64,000 bases of DNA from Candidatus Magnetominusculus dajiuhuensis (GTDB lineage: Bacteria; Nitrospirota; Thermodesulfovibrionia; Thermodesulfovibrionales; Magnetobacteriaceae): contig JADFXP010000001.1 in NCBI GenBank assembly GCA_015233465.1, forward strand, positions 192,721 through 256,720, read 5' to 3'. The translations under genes and the position numbers were made by a program. Below, piece by piece: positions 52,101 to 59,406 of this stretch. The stretch's first letter is position 1. Each line of letters opens with the position of its first letter. Under the pieces are notes generated by a model. That model did not search any database and was not told the origin of the DNA. It worked only from the letters and a program-made list of their open reading frames with translations.

Positions 52101-54544
52101 CATCAAATCAAGGAAGCGGGGCAAGTTTGCTTCAAGCAGTATATTTTCCAAAGAAAACCTTTACTACTACACAGATATTATGGACAGGGATGTTAGAGAA
52201 TCTATGGTTCTATATTGATCCTACTTTGCAATCCAGCACGATACGTGAAGACACTAACTCAGATAATATATTAGAGATTAACCAAGACAATATTATTCAA
52301 TTTTATTATGATACGTCTCAAAACAATACTATGGCACAACTTTATTATGATTCAACTGGTACAGGCAGCCAACTAACATTTGAGGGAATACAGACCCTTG
52401 ATCAATTAAAATATCTTTGGGAGGCAGGGAAGACTTTATGGCTGAGAAATATTACCACTTCTCCAAGAAAAATTTATACATATATTCCTAATCCTAATGC
52501 AGGTAACGCAGGAACTACACCTCCAACACAACTGAATGTTTCTTCAAATGCTTTTTTAACAACTAATACGAATTTTACCTCTGCAAATCTACCTACAATT
52601 TTAAATGTCACAACCTCTACAATAGCAACAAATATTATTAATTATATAAACGGTACTGATATCACTGGTTATAGAAACCGAACTGTGCCTATAACCGACT
52701 CTACTGGTACCCATACTTACGTATGGAAACTTGGAGACATTATAAATTCAACTCCGAGATTTGTATCATGGGTGCCGATAAATAATTATGCTCAACCACA
52801 AACTTTGGGATATGCAGATTCCACTTATACTGCTTTTACAAAATTATCTACATATACTGGAAGGGGAATGGCATTTGTAGGAGCTAATGATGGAATGCTA
52901 CATGCCTTTAATATGGGGTCAGTAGCGCTTTCTTGGGTAGGCCAGAATCCGTCTAAACAGATGGCAAAGCTCCTGCCAACTCCAGATATATCAGGCTCTA
53001 CTACTGGTGATTTTGGAAAGGAAATGTGGGCGTTTATTCCCTATAACGCCTTGCCATATTTACAGTATATAGCAGATCCAAACTACTGTCATCTATATTA
53101 TGTTGATGGTACGCCGTATATATTTGATGCAAGCATTGTGGGCCCAACTAATTCAGAATGTCCAACATGTACTAAGACAGCTAGCAGTTGGAAGACAATT
53201 CTAATAGGCAGTATGAGGCTTGGAGGCGCATGCAGAAATTTAGGAACTGCTTGTAGTGATCCTGCACACGCTAACTGTGTCAACACACCTGTAAGCAATA
53301 CAGGATATTCATCATATTTTGCCCTTGATATAACAGATCCAACGAATCCTATATTTTTATGGGAGTATCCTTATGTAAATCAAAATGTTGGATTTACAAC
53401 GTCAGGACCTGCAATAGTCAGGATTGCTGCTAAAAATACGGACGGTTCAATAAATACTAAGGCTAATGGTTATTGGTTTGTGGTATTTGGTTCAGGACCT
53501 ACAGGATATATTGATACAACATATAATCAATTTATGGCTAAATCAGATAAACCTCTTTCAATATTTGTTATGGACGCATATACTGGTCCTAATGGTATAG
53601 CTGGTACTTCTACGTCAGGCGTAGTAAGTATCACTTTTCCAACTGCTATTAATAATGCCTTTGCAGGTTCTATGATTAATTCCACAATGGATATTGTTGA
53701 ACATTCAAATGGCTTGATGGATTATCAAGATGAGGTATTATATCTTGGATATACAACTACTGCTGATACAACAATTACCTCCAGTTCAACTTGGACAAAG
53801 GGCGGTGTCATAAGATTAAACACATACAGGGACACAAATCCTACAAATTGGGTACCGAGCACTGTTATCAGTGGTATTGGACCTGTTACCTCTGCTGTAG
53901 CTCATTTACAGGATGTTACAAACAATTTAATATGGCTATTTTTTGGAGAAGGACGATTTTACTATAAAACTAATGCTGGTATAGATGATCCAACCAACCA
54001 GAGGAAAATATACGGTATAAATGATCCATGTTTTAATAAAACATCCTATGACTTTGTGGCTAAAGCTACAGGATGCCCAACTGCCCTAACAGCGACCTCT
54101 ACTACAATTGGGCAGCTTGATCTTAGCAAAACTACAGGTATCTCAGCTTCCTCATATCCAAACGGATGGTATGCACTTTTGTCTGCATCAAGCGGAAGTA
54201 ATAGTGCAGAAAGGGTAATAACCGATCCATTAGCAGCGGCTTCTGGGTCAGTATATTTCACAACATTTGTTCCTTCAGCAGACGTTTGTTCCTTTGGTGG
54301 TTCAACATATCTATGGGCATTGCAATATAATACAGGAGCCTCTGTTTCAACTCAGCAGAAAGGCAGCGCATTGATGCAGGTATCCACAGGATCTGTTCAA
54401 AATCTTTCTCTTAAGACTTTGTTTGTAAATAACGGAAATAGAACCTCAGCTGCAATGACTGGAATGCCTCCAACAGGACAGGGGCTTACAGTTGTAATTC
54501 CTCCAATGCCGGTAAAACAGATTTTGCATAAGATTAAAAAATAA
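49121..54544 (+). CDS. pilY1: PilY1-type pilus-tip/adhesin protein
   Basis: 1807 aa. A signal peptide (about 1-37, ending AYAA) precedes the Geobacter-type PilY1 start, VILGRDHKLYRQAYNDASDLD, with no clear MIDAS vWA motif. Cys-rich C-x-C-x-DC-x-C units occur near 350-370 and twice at about 660-710. A calcium-loop-like DVNGNGIPD lies near 935. The C-terminal PilY beta-propeller begins around 1245 (AFVGANDGMLHAFN, WAFIPYNALPYL, YFALDITDPTNPIF). It would cap type IV pili and aid adhesion. Minor pilin genes are not adjacent. AAAGGAG precedes the ATG. Confidence 0.9.
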   Translation: MNTRYNIGKQLFFTFMILLFSVLIFAPNEYLGGQAYAAMSSYCQIPPYTSPAIPPLTMVILGRDHKLYRQAYNDASDLDADGKIDYTYNHSFVYYGYFDPDLCYTYSGTGTSGLFSPAAYATNKFCSSGQWAGNFLNWVTMSRMDVLRKVLYGGHRSTDTTTNTILQRVFIPQDAHAWAKEFSGKLCISNTLASTDPNYATNMCSAATGTGYTCATGYTCTDKSVSIVGSTAPTSTTTTQNYHLYCNTSLGNGLTYPPLMRVLLNRNNRNWDWAAKERPECEANIVTNYSPYTTTAVTPTDYTVSVQVCNSTFSNTSYFTKYCKLYTSGSTSVYKPIGLLQNYGEGSTLQCSKSLTSCTTNADCTSTGEACMYNAKMYFGLLTGSYIKNESGGVVRKNIWDITGETNSNGTGGFLTTANNNGNFIKTIENLQLVDYNFSSFAYDGVANETCGWIETGPIAQGQCQNWGNPIAEMIYESNRYWTSRTVGTTITPSPTTLFQYSTSSSTSTDTTELTLPELGTSTTTPWKPPYETFPTCSPAFNLIISDVNTSYDSDSVPGPDPIYGTYAGDLPTYSTSMKNLLSTSAGYISADIANLISKNENINGHNYYIGQSGSTNDFSCTVKTISGLGNVSGQCPEEPTKKGSYYAASMAYYGKELLTVCTGDNKTPCNATSDCSTVGGTCGGVCTGDNTTKCIINADCTTAGGACSGAKQRNITTYSVALSSPIPSINLVVSSGTISLAPVGKSVSGCLNVYQTCAQKCTLAYNSASFGLTMTNCSSTAFCPSNQIANFFVTNMVYDTSNNPLSGQFRINFEDSEQGADYDMDAIIIYDFCVGSNCSPAVNANQVKITLTGQYAAGCIDQILGFVISGTTADGMYLPIKDMDVGNSTDSDTPAVIAGMPTTWTKTFTASGSSTTAQMLNSPLWYAAKWGGFNDVNGNGIPDLTSEWNQNGDSIPDTYFLATNPGNLETQLEKAIVSILARSSSGSAASVLSSNQGSGASLLQAVYFPKKTFTTTQILWTGMLENLWFYIDPTLQSSTIREDTNSDNILEINQDNIIQFYYDTSQNNTMAQLYYDSTGTGSQLTFEGIQTLDQLKYLWEAGKTLWLRNITTSPRKIYTYIPNPNAGNAGTTPPTQLNVSSNAFLTTNTNFTSANLPTILNVTTSTIATNIINYINGTDITGYRNRTVPITDSTGTHTYVWKLGDIINSTPRFVSWVPINNYAQPQTLGYADSTYTAFTKLSTYTGRGMAFVGANDGMLHAFNMGSVALSWVGQNPSKQMAKLLPTPDISGSTTGDFGKEMWAFIPYNALPYLQYIADPNYCHLYYVDGTPYIFDASIVGPTNSECPTCTKTASSWKTILIGSMRLGGACRNLGTACSDPAHANCVNTPVSNTGYSSYFALDITDPTNPIFLWEYPYVNQNVGFTTSGPAIVRIAAKNTDGSINTKANGYWFVVFGSGPTGYIDTTYNQFMAKSDKPLSIFVMDAYTGPNGIAGTSTSGVVSITFPTAINNAFAGSMINSTMDIVEHSNGLMDYQDEVLYLGYTTTADTTITSSSTWTKGGVIRLNTYRDTNPTNWVPSTVISGIGPVTSAVAHLQDVTNNLIWLFFGEGRFYYKTNAGIDDPTNQRKIYGINDPCFNKTSYDFVAKATGCPTALTATSTTIGQLDLSKTTGISASSYPNGWYALLSASSGSNSAERVITDPLAAASGSVYFTTFVPSADVCSFGGSTYLWALQYNTGASVSTQQKGSALMQVSTGSVQNLSLKTLFVNNGNRTSAAMTGMPPTGQGLTVVIPPMPVKQILHKIKK

Positions 54545-54668
54545 TTCTAAAGGATATTATCAATACTACCGATAATATCCTTAAGATGGATGATAAGTTA
54601 TCCAAAGCAGATTTCAGGGATGAAATTTAGAATATAAATTTATAGGAACTCTGAATGGAGGTGTAACT

Positions 54669-54869
54669 ATGTCAGTAGACGCAAAGTCAGTTGGACCAAA
54701 AAAAGAGGTTATTTCTTATCAAACCGATAAGGTAACTACTACAAACAGGTCTAAGGAAAAAGTTCAGCAAGCAAATATTAAGGCGGCAGAAAATAAGGAC
54801 ACTGTTTCTATTTCTACTGCTGGCAAGGAAAAAGCAACTGGAGCAAAAACTGTAGCCTCTAAAAAATAA
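54669..54869 (+). CDS. Small Lys/Thr-rich protein, paralogue of the 55.0 kb gene
   Basis: 66 aa with GGAGG before the ATG. It is disordered by composition (Lys, Thr, Ser, Ala). The core ENKDTVSISTAGKEKAT resembles the second small protein 100 bp downstream (GKDKVTISNTAKNKAT). A D-x-V-x-IS-x-A motif also occurs at the start of FlgM-like and some flagellar proteins, but no flagellar function can be assigned. It follows pilY1 on the same strand. Confidence 0.5.
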   Translation: MSVDAKSVGPKKEVISYQTDKVTTTNRSKEKVQQANIKAAENKDTVSISTAGKEKATGAKTVASKK

Positions 54870-54907
54870 TAGAGCTATAAGTTGATGTCATGGATGATAT
54901 TCTACTT

Positions 54908-54935
54908 CCCCTTAATAGCTAACACTATTAAGGGG
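54908..54935. terminator. Intercistronic 11-bp perfect hairpin
   Basis: CCCCTTAATAG-CTAACA-CTATTAAGGGG, an 11 bp perfect stem with a 6 nt loop between the two small paralogues. No T run follows, so it is either a processing/stability element or a weak terminator. Confidence 0.45.
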
Positions 54936-54967
54936 TAAAACTATAAGTTTTATAATGGAGGCATTAA

Positions 54968-55267
54968 ATGCAAATAGAACCAGCAGCTACTAAAACTACT
55001 AAGAATCAAACTCAGAAAACCGCAGATATAAAAACTGATACTGGCGCTTCAGTACATCAGAGCGCAAAAAAAGCAGATTCTGCCGAAGTGCATGCAACAA
55101 ATGGAAAAGACAAGGTCACTATCTCAAATACTGCTAAAAATAAGGCAACTCAATCAAACACAGAAACAGCAAAAAATACTAAAGCCGAAAACGCTGAGAC
55201 AAAAACCGTCAAGGTTGGACGCGGTAATACCAAGCCTATGACAGACGATGAAAATATTGCAATGTAA
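54968..55267 (+). CDS. Small Lys/Thr-rich protein, second paralogue
   Basis: 99 aa with GGAGG 8 nt before the ATG. Low complexity, rich in Lys, Thr, Ala and Asn. The segment NGKDKVTISNTAKNKATQSN aligns with the 66 aa neighbour. The C-terminus, KVGRGNTKPMTDDENIAM, is less biased and could be a functional tail. No family recognised. A 9 bp hairpin (TGTGCGGGC/GCCCGCACA, 55287-55310) follows. Confidence 0.5.
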   Translation: MQIEPAATKTTKNQTQKTADIKTDTGASVHQSAKKADSAEVHATNGKDKVTISNTAKNKATQSNTETAKNTKAENAETKTVKVGRGNTKPMTDDENIAM

Positions 55268-55286
55268 TAATTAATAGTTTCACAAC

Positions 55287-55310
55287 TGTGCGGGCAGCCT
55301 CGCCCGCACA
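55287..55310 (+). terminator. GC-rich hairpin after the second small paralogue
   Basis: TGTGCGGGC-AGCCTC-GCCCGCACA is a perfect 9 bp stem starting 20 nt after the stop codon. No T run follows, so termination is only suggested. Confidence 0.4.
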
Positions 55311-55329
55311 CATCCTCCAACCTTAAGTT

Positions 55330-55392
55330 TCCTTTAAGGGCTCTGCCCTTAAAAATCCCGCAAAGGGACTCGTCCCTTTGAACCCATTATTT
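55330..55392. repeat. Double-hairpin repeat, copy at 55.4 kb
   Basis: TTTAAGGGC-TCT-GCCCTTAAA, AATCCCGC linker, AAAGGGAC-TC-GTCCCTTT, tail GAACCCATTATT. It is the reverse complement of the 49.0 kb copy over about 55 bases. Confidence 0.85.
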
Positions 55393-55441
55393 TTTATTAG
55401 ACTTGTAATAAAAATGGTATAATATTAAGCAAAAGATAATG

Positions 55442-55490
55442 AGGTCAAGGAGACGAGTCTCCTTGCGGGAGTTTGAGGGCAGAGCCCTCA
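55442..55490. repeat. Double-hairpin repeat, copy at 55.5 kb
   Basis: AAGGAGAC-GA-GTCTCCTT, GCGGGAGTTT linker, GAGGGC-AGA-GCCCTC. It is in the opposite orientation to the copy 50 bp upstream. The first stem differs from the family at two positions that change together (GGAGAC/GTCTCC versus GGGAC/GTCCC), which keeps pairing. It ends 12 nt before the fabF TTG start. Confidence 0.8.
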
Positions 55491-55502
55491 TGAAAAATAA
55501 AT

Positions 55503-56672
55503 TTGACTAGAGTTGTAGTAACAGGGATAGGCGCGTTAACACCGCTTGGCAATACATTTAACGCTTCATGGCAGGGGCTTATAGAAGGCAGAAGCGGTAT
55601 AGATAAGTATTTTGATATATTGGATACTCCGTATCTCTCTGGCAGGCTTAGAGATTTTGATCCATTACAATTTATGTCTTCAAAAGAGGTTCAGCGTCTT
55701 GATCCTTTTGCGCAATATGCCATGTCAGCAGCTCATATGGCGGTTGATGATGCCTCGTTAAAACTCAATAAACATTGTGCAGTTATTATAGGTTCAAGCA
55801 GGGGCGGGATAATGTCAATGGAGAAGTCTTTTACTCAAGCACATCCTTCGCCATATTTAATGCCTGCTTCTACTATAAGTGTTGCTGCCTCATATATTGC
55901 TCAAACCTTTAAATTAACTGGACATTGTCTTGGCATCTCTAATGCCTGTTCCTCTGGGGCGAATGCGGTTGGGGAGGCATATAGGTTAATTAAGCATGGT
56001 TACGCATCTACTGCCATATGCGGAGGCGCTGATGCTCCAATATGCAGGGTCTGCCTGATGGGATATAAAAGCAGCAAGGTTATGTCTATGAAAAAATCGT
56101 CTATGCCGTTTGATGCTGGCAGAGATGGATTTATTCTTTCAGAGGGGGCATGTGTTTTGATACTTGAGGAAATGGAGCAAGCCCTGTCACGCGGGGCAAG
56201 TATTTATGGTGAGATAATTGGATATGTTAATTCAACCGATGGTTTTGATCCTGTTAGACCTGATGCAGATGCTCAGGCAGGGGCAATAAAGACGGCTCTT
56301 ATGCAATGCGGATTAGATGGACATGAAATAGACTTTATTAATGCACATGCTGCATCTACTAAGATAGGTGATCAAACTGAGGCATTAGCTATTAATCAGG
56401 TATTTGGTGAAGTTAGAGTGACTGCAAATAAATCTGCAACTGGTCATATGCTTGCAGCTTCTGGGGCTTTTGAGATAGCTGCAACCTCTGCTTCAATCAA
56501 GTATTCTATTATCCCGCCAACAATAAATATAGAAAATATAGACCCTAAGTGTAATATTAATGTTATACTACAAAGACTAAATACTCCTGTAAAAACTGCA
56601 ATTTCAAACTCTTTTGGTTTTGGCGGGCTAAACGCTGTAATTGTTCTAAGAGAATTTACTTATAAAACATAG
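55503..56672 (+). CDS. fabF: Beta-ketoacyl-[acyl-carrier-protein] synthase (FabF type)
   Basis: 389 aa thiolase-fold condensing enzyme. The Cys-His-His triad is C149 (SNACSSGANA), H282 (INAHAASTKIGD) and H315 (SATGHMLAASG). The usual NAHGTST is NAHAAST here. The start is TTG 55503, giving the canonical MTRVVVTGIGALTPLG; no in-frame ATG fits and no clear Shine-Dalgarno exists beyond the hairpin repeat. No ACP, fabG or fabD gene is adjacent, so it may serve a specialised pathway rather than be the main FabF. Confidence 0.85.
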   Translation: MTRVVVTGIGALTPLGNTFNASWQGLIEGRSGIDKYFDILDTPYLSGRLRDFDPLQFMSSKEVQRLDPFAQYAMSAAHMAVDDASLKLNKHCAVIIGSSRGGIMSMEKSFTQAHPSPYLMPASTISVAASYIAQTFKLTGHCLGISNACSSGANAVGEAYRLIKHGYASTAICGGADAPICRVCLMGYKSSKVMSMKKSSMPFDAGRDGFILSEGACVLILEEMEQALSRGASIYGEIIGYVNSTDGFDPVRPDADAQAGAIKTALMQCGLDGHEIDFINAHAASTKIGDQTEALAINQVFGEVRVTANKSATGHMLAASGAFEIAATSASIKYSIIPPTINIENIDPKCNINVILQRLNTPVKTAISNSFGFGGLNAVIVLREFTYKT

Positions 56673-56690
56673 AACGAAGGTTTTTAATAA

Positions 56691-56775
56691 TGGGTTCAAA
56701 GGGAGGGTCTTAGACCCGTTTTAAAATCCCTTTGCGGGTGCCCGTAGATGAAAAGGGCAGAGCCTTCATTCTTTT
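56691..56775. repeat. Double-hairpin repeat, copy at 56.7 kb (extended form)
   Basis: ATGGGTTCAAAGGGA, module GGGTCTTAGACCC (56705-56717), ATCCCTTTGCGGGTGCCCGTAGATGAAAAGGGCAGAGCC-type linker, tail CATTCTTTTAAAGAGG. The AGAGGTG at its end is the Shine-Dalgarno of purN. Closest relative is the copy before ileS. Confidence 0.75.
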
Positions 56776-56789
56776 AAAGAGGTGTAACA

Positions 56790-57437
56790 ATGATAAAACT
56801 TGGTATCCTTGCATCTGGCAGAGGGAGTAATTTTCAATCCATAATTGATTCAATAAAAAATGACTATCTTTCTGCTGAGATTAAGATTCTTATTACGGAT
56901 AATCCTGATGCCTATGCCATAAATAGGGCAAAAGAAAATAATATCCCTTATGTTTGTCTAAAGATGTCAAAGAGTAAGTCTGAATATTATGAGATGGTAG
57001 TAGAACAATTACAAAAAAATGAGGTAGAGCTTGTAATACTTGCTGGCTTTATGCGAATTGTAGCAAGACCGCTCCTTGATGTCTATAAGATGAGGATAAT
57101 GAATATTCATCCAGCATTGCTTCCGTCATTTAGAGGGCTGCATGGTCAAAGGCAGGCATTAGAGTATGGGGTAAAGATTGCAGGATGTACGGTTCATTTT
57201 GTAGATGACGGGGTTGATACAGGCCCAATTATAACTCAGGCAGCAGTGCCTGTATATAGTGATGATACGGAAGATTCCATTTCTCAGCGCATTTTGGCAT
57301 TAGAGCATAAAATCTATCCTTATGCGATTAAATTATTCAGCGAAGATAGACTTGTAATTTATGATAATATCGTTACTATCTTAAATGAGATAAAATCCGA
57401 TGATAAATTATTTGTTCCAACTCAAAAAATATCTTGA
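56790..57437 (+). CDS. purN: Phosphoribosylglycinamide formyltransferase
   Basis: 215 aa. It transfers formyl from 10-formyl-THF to GAR in purine synthesis. Motifs are ILASGRGSNFQSII (phosphate loop), and the catalytic N105, H107 (NIHPALLPSF) and D143 (DDGVDTGPI). Length is normal. The Shine-Dalgarno AGAGGTG lies 7 nt upstream, at the edge of a hairpin repeat. No other pur gene is adjacent, though glyA and guaA lie in the window. Confidence 0.95.
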   Translation: MIKLGILASGRGSNFQSIIDSIKNDYLSAEIKILITDNPDAYAINRAKENNIPYVCLKMSKSKSEYYEMVVEQLQKNEVELVILAGFMRIVARPLLDVYKMRIMNIHPALLPSFRGLHGQRQALEYGVKIAGCTVHFVDDGVDTGPIITQAAVPVYSDDTEDSISQRILALEHKIYPYAIKLFSEDRLVIYDNIVTILNEIKSDDKLFVPTQKIS

Positions 57438-57558
57438 TAAATTAATGGGTTTATGAGAAAATATAAACAATTACAGTAGATTTTTTTATTTATCTTATTG
57501 TAATATATGTTTGTAGTATGGATACGATGTATCGTTACTATACTCAGGAGAAGATATT

Positions 57559-57780
57559 ATGGAAAATCAAGTTGTACTTGAGGCAGTTGAAAAGGTCAGA
57601 CAGGGGCTTAAAACAGAAGGCGGGGATATTGATCTTATAAATTATAAGGATGACATTATATATGTAAAATTAAAAGGCTCATGCGATGGTTGTCCTATGG
57701 CAGGGCTTACTGTAAAGAATTGGGTAGAAAAGACTCTCTTTGAGTCCATTCCTTCTCTAAAAGAGGTAAAGGTAATGTAA
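57559..57780 (+). CDS. nfu: NifU C-terminal domain iron-sulfur scaffold (Nfu)
   Basis: 73 aa single-domain Nfu protein. VLEAVEKVRQGLKTEGGDIDL and the cluster-binding C42-x2-C45 (GSCDGCPMAGLTV) are the family core. It assembles or carries [4Fe-4S] clusters, needed here by the radical SAM and DCCP enzymes. AGGAG lies about 10 nt before the ATG. The amidase gene follows 20 nt downstream. Confidence 0.93.
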   Translation: MENQVVLEAVEKVRQGLKTEGGDIDLINYKDDIIYVKLKGSCDGCPMAGLTVKNWVEKTLFESIPSLKEVKVM

Positions 57781-57800
57781 TTGCCTTTAAGGATATTGAA

Positions 57801-59168
57801 TTGAAAAGGCTGTTTATAAGACTTTTAATTCTATCTGTTATATTATTTACCTATCAAAATGGTATATGCGCAACTCCTGCCTATTTAAATGATATAAAAA
57901 ATGAATCAACTCCGTCTCAAAGCAGCGTTATTATTAATACCTCTAAAAAGGTTGATTATAAATGGGCAAAACTAAGTGGTAAGGTTTATATAGACCTGAA
58001 AAGCACGGAACTGCGTGACTTAAATTGTAAGCCAATTACTGTAGATAATGGGATTATTAAACTCATCCGCTGCGCTCAATATGATCTAAAAACAGTGAGG
58101 ATTGTTTTTGAATTAGATAAATATAAAAGCTGCAAGATTATAAGGGGTGAAAATCCAAATAGCCTTGAGATTATTTTTTCAACTTCCTCTGATATAACCC
58201 CAAAGACGCAGCAGACTATTGTAAAAAATATTCAACATGAAGAGTCTAACGCAGGGAATGTAAAAGAAGAACCTTTAATACGAGAAAAAACTCCTCAAAG
58301 TGAATCAGAAAATACCTCAGAATCAGTCGAGCAAAAAACTCAGAAAGAAATTGACCCTCAGATAGCTCAAAATATCGAGCATAAGATTAAACAAAAATAC
58401 AAACGTAAAAAAGGTAAGGGTCATGAAAAAGCAGAGGCATTTATGCCTGTTAAAAAGATAATCGTTTTGGATCCAGGCCACGGAGGCAACGATCCTGGGG
58501 CAATCAGTTCAAGCGGTATTCAGGAAAAGGATTTAACCTTAGATATATCAATGAGGGCTGCGCGTATTTTAAAGGAAAAATATAATGAAACTGTTTATTT
58601 AACCAGATATAATGATGTTTATATACCGCTTGATAAGAGAACTGAAATAGCGAATAATAAAAATGCGGATGTATTTGTATCTATTCATATTAATGCAAGC
58701 AGCAGGACTTCTTTAAAGGGTCTTGAGACATTTTTGCTTAGCTGGTCAGATGATAGAGAGGCTCTCTCAGTTGCCTCAAGAGAGAATCAGATAAGTATTA
58801 CAAAGATGAAACAAGCAAGCAGTGACCTTGGCATAATACTTTCCTCTTTAGCAAGAGAAGGGAAAAGAGATGAATCTTTGAAATTAACCCATCTAATACA
58901 CAGCGCAATGCTGGCAAAGGTAAGGGGTAATTATTCAAGCGTACAAGACCTTGGAGTAAGAAAGGCATTGTTTTATGTATTAGTTGGGGCATCAATGCCA
59001 AGCGCCCTTGTAGAGGCTGGTTATATAACTAATCCACAAGAAGAAAAACGTCTGCGTTCTAAAACCTATAGAGAAGATATTGCTGAATCTGTAGCAAGAG
59101 GGATTTACAAATATGTTACAACCTTGGGTGATGCACCGACATATGCCCGCGTGGTAAACACTGATTAA
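57801..59168 (+). CDS. N-acetylmuramoyl-L-alanine amidase with AMIN domain (AmiC-like)
   Basis: 455 aa periplasmic enzyme. A signal peptide (about 1-24) is followed by an AMIN domain (about 38-125), a charged linker (about 130-215) and a zinc-dependent Amidase_3 domain. The latter has IVLDPGHGGNDPGA, EKDLTLDI, FVSIHINAS and the catalytic Glu in PSALVEAGYITN. It splits daughter-cell peptidoglycan during division. The start is TTG 57801 with AAGGA 9-10 nt upstream, chosen because it begins the signal peptide MKRLFIRLL. Confidence 0.92.
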   Translation: MKRLFIRLLILSVILFTYQNGICATPAYLNDIKNESTPSQSSVIINTSKKVDYKWAKLSGKVYIDLKSTELRDLNCKPITVDNGIIKLIRCAQYDLKTVRIVFELDKYKSCKIIRGENPNSLEIIFSTSSDITPKTQQTIVKNIQHEESNAGNVKEEPLIREKTPQSESENTSESVEQKTQKEIDPQIAQNIEHKIKQKYKRKKGKGHEKAEAFMPVKKIIVLDPGHGGNDPGAISSSGIQEKDLTLDISMRAARILKEKYNETVYLTRYNDVYIPLDKRTEIANNKNADVFVSIHINASSRTSLKGLETFLLSWSDDREALSVASRENQISITKMKQASSDLGIILSSLAREGKRDESLKLTHLIHSAMLAKVRGNYSSVQDLGVRKALFYVLVGASMPSALVEAGYITNPQEEKRLRSKTYREDIAESVARGIYKYVTTLGDAPTYARVVNTD

Positions 59169-59202
59169 TACTAAGTTGCTTTCTTAGAAGTAATTCAGTC
59201 AA

Positions 59203-59341
59203 TTCTATTTAAAACCGTATTTCGTAGGGGTAACCCTTGTGGTTACCCATGTTACATGTAGGCTAAACGTAAAACAGGGCAGCCACAGGGTCTAAGACCC
59301 GTTACAAAAAGCTGCTCCTACATTTTAATGAATATATACTT
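59203..59341. repeat. Duplicated intergenic block, long copy with two inserted hairpin modules
   Basis: Aligns with the reverse complement of 11540-11629. It differs by two insertions: a GGGGTAACC-CTTGT-GGTTACCC hairpin near 59229-59250, and a segment with CAGCCACAGGGTCTAAGACCC (module at 59288-59300) ending GCTGCTCC. The flanking shared sequence resumes on both sides, so the modules appear to have inserted into a pre-existing block. Confidence 0.55.
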
Positions 59342-59406
59342 CTGTGAGCGTAACTTGGTATAAGTTACATTATTTTTGCCTTCTTATTGCAAACTCATAA
59401 TATAAA

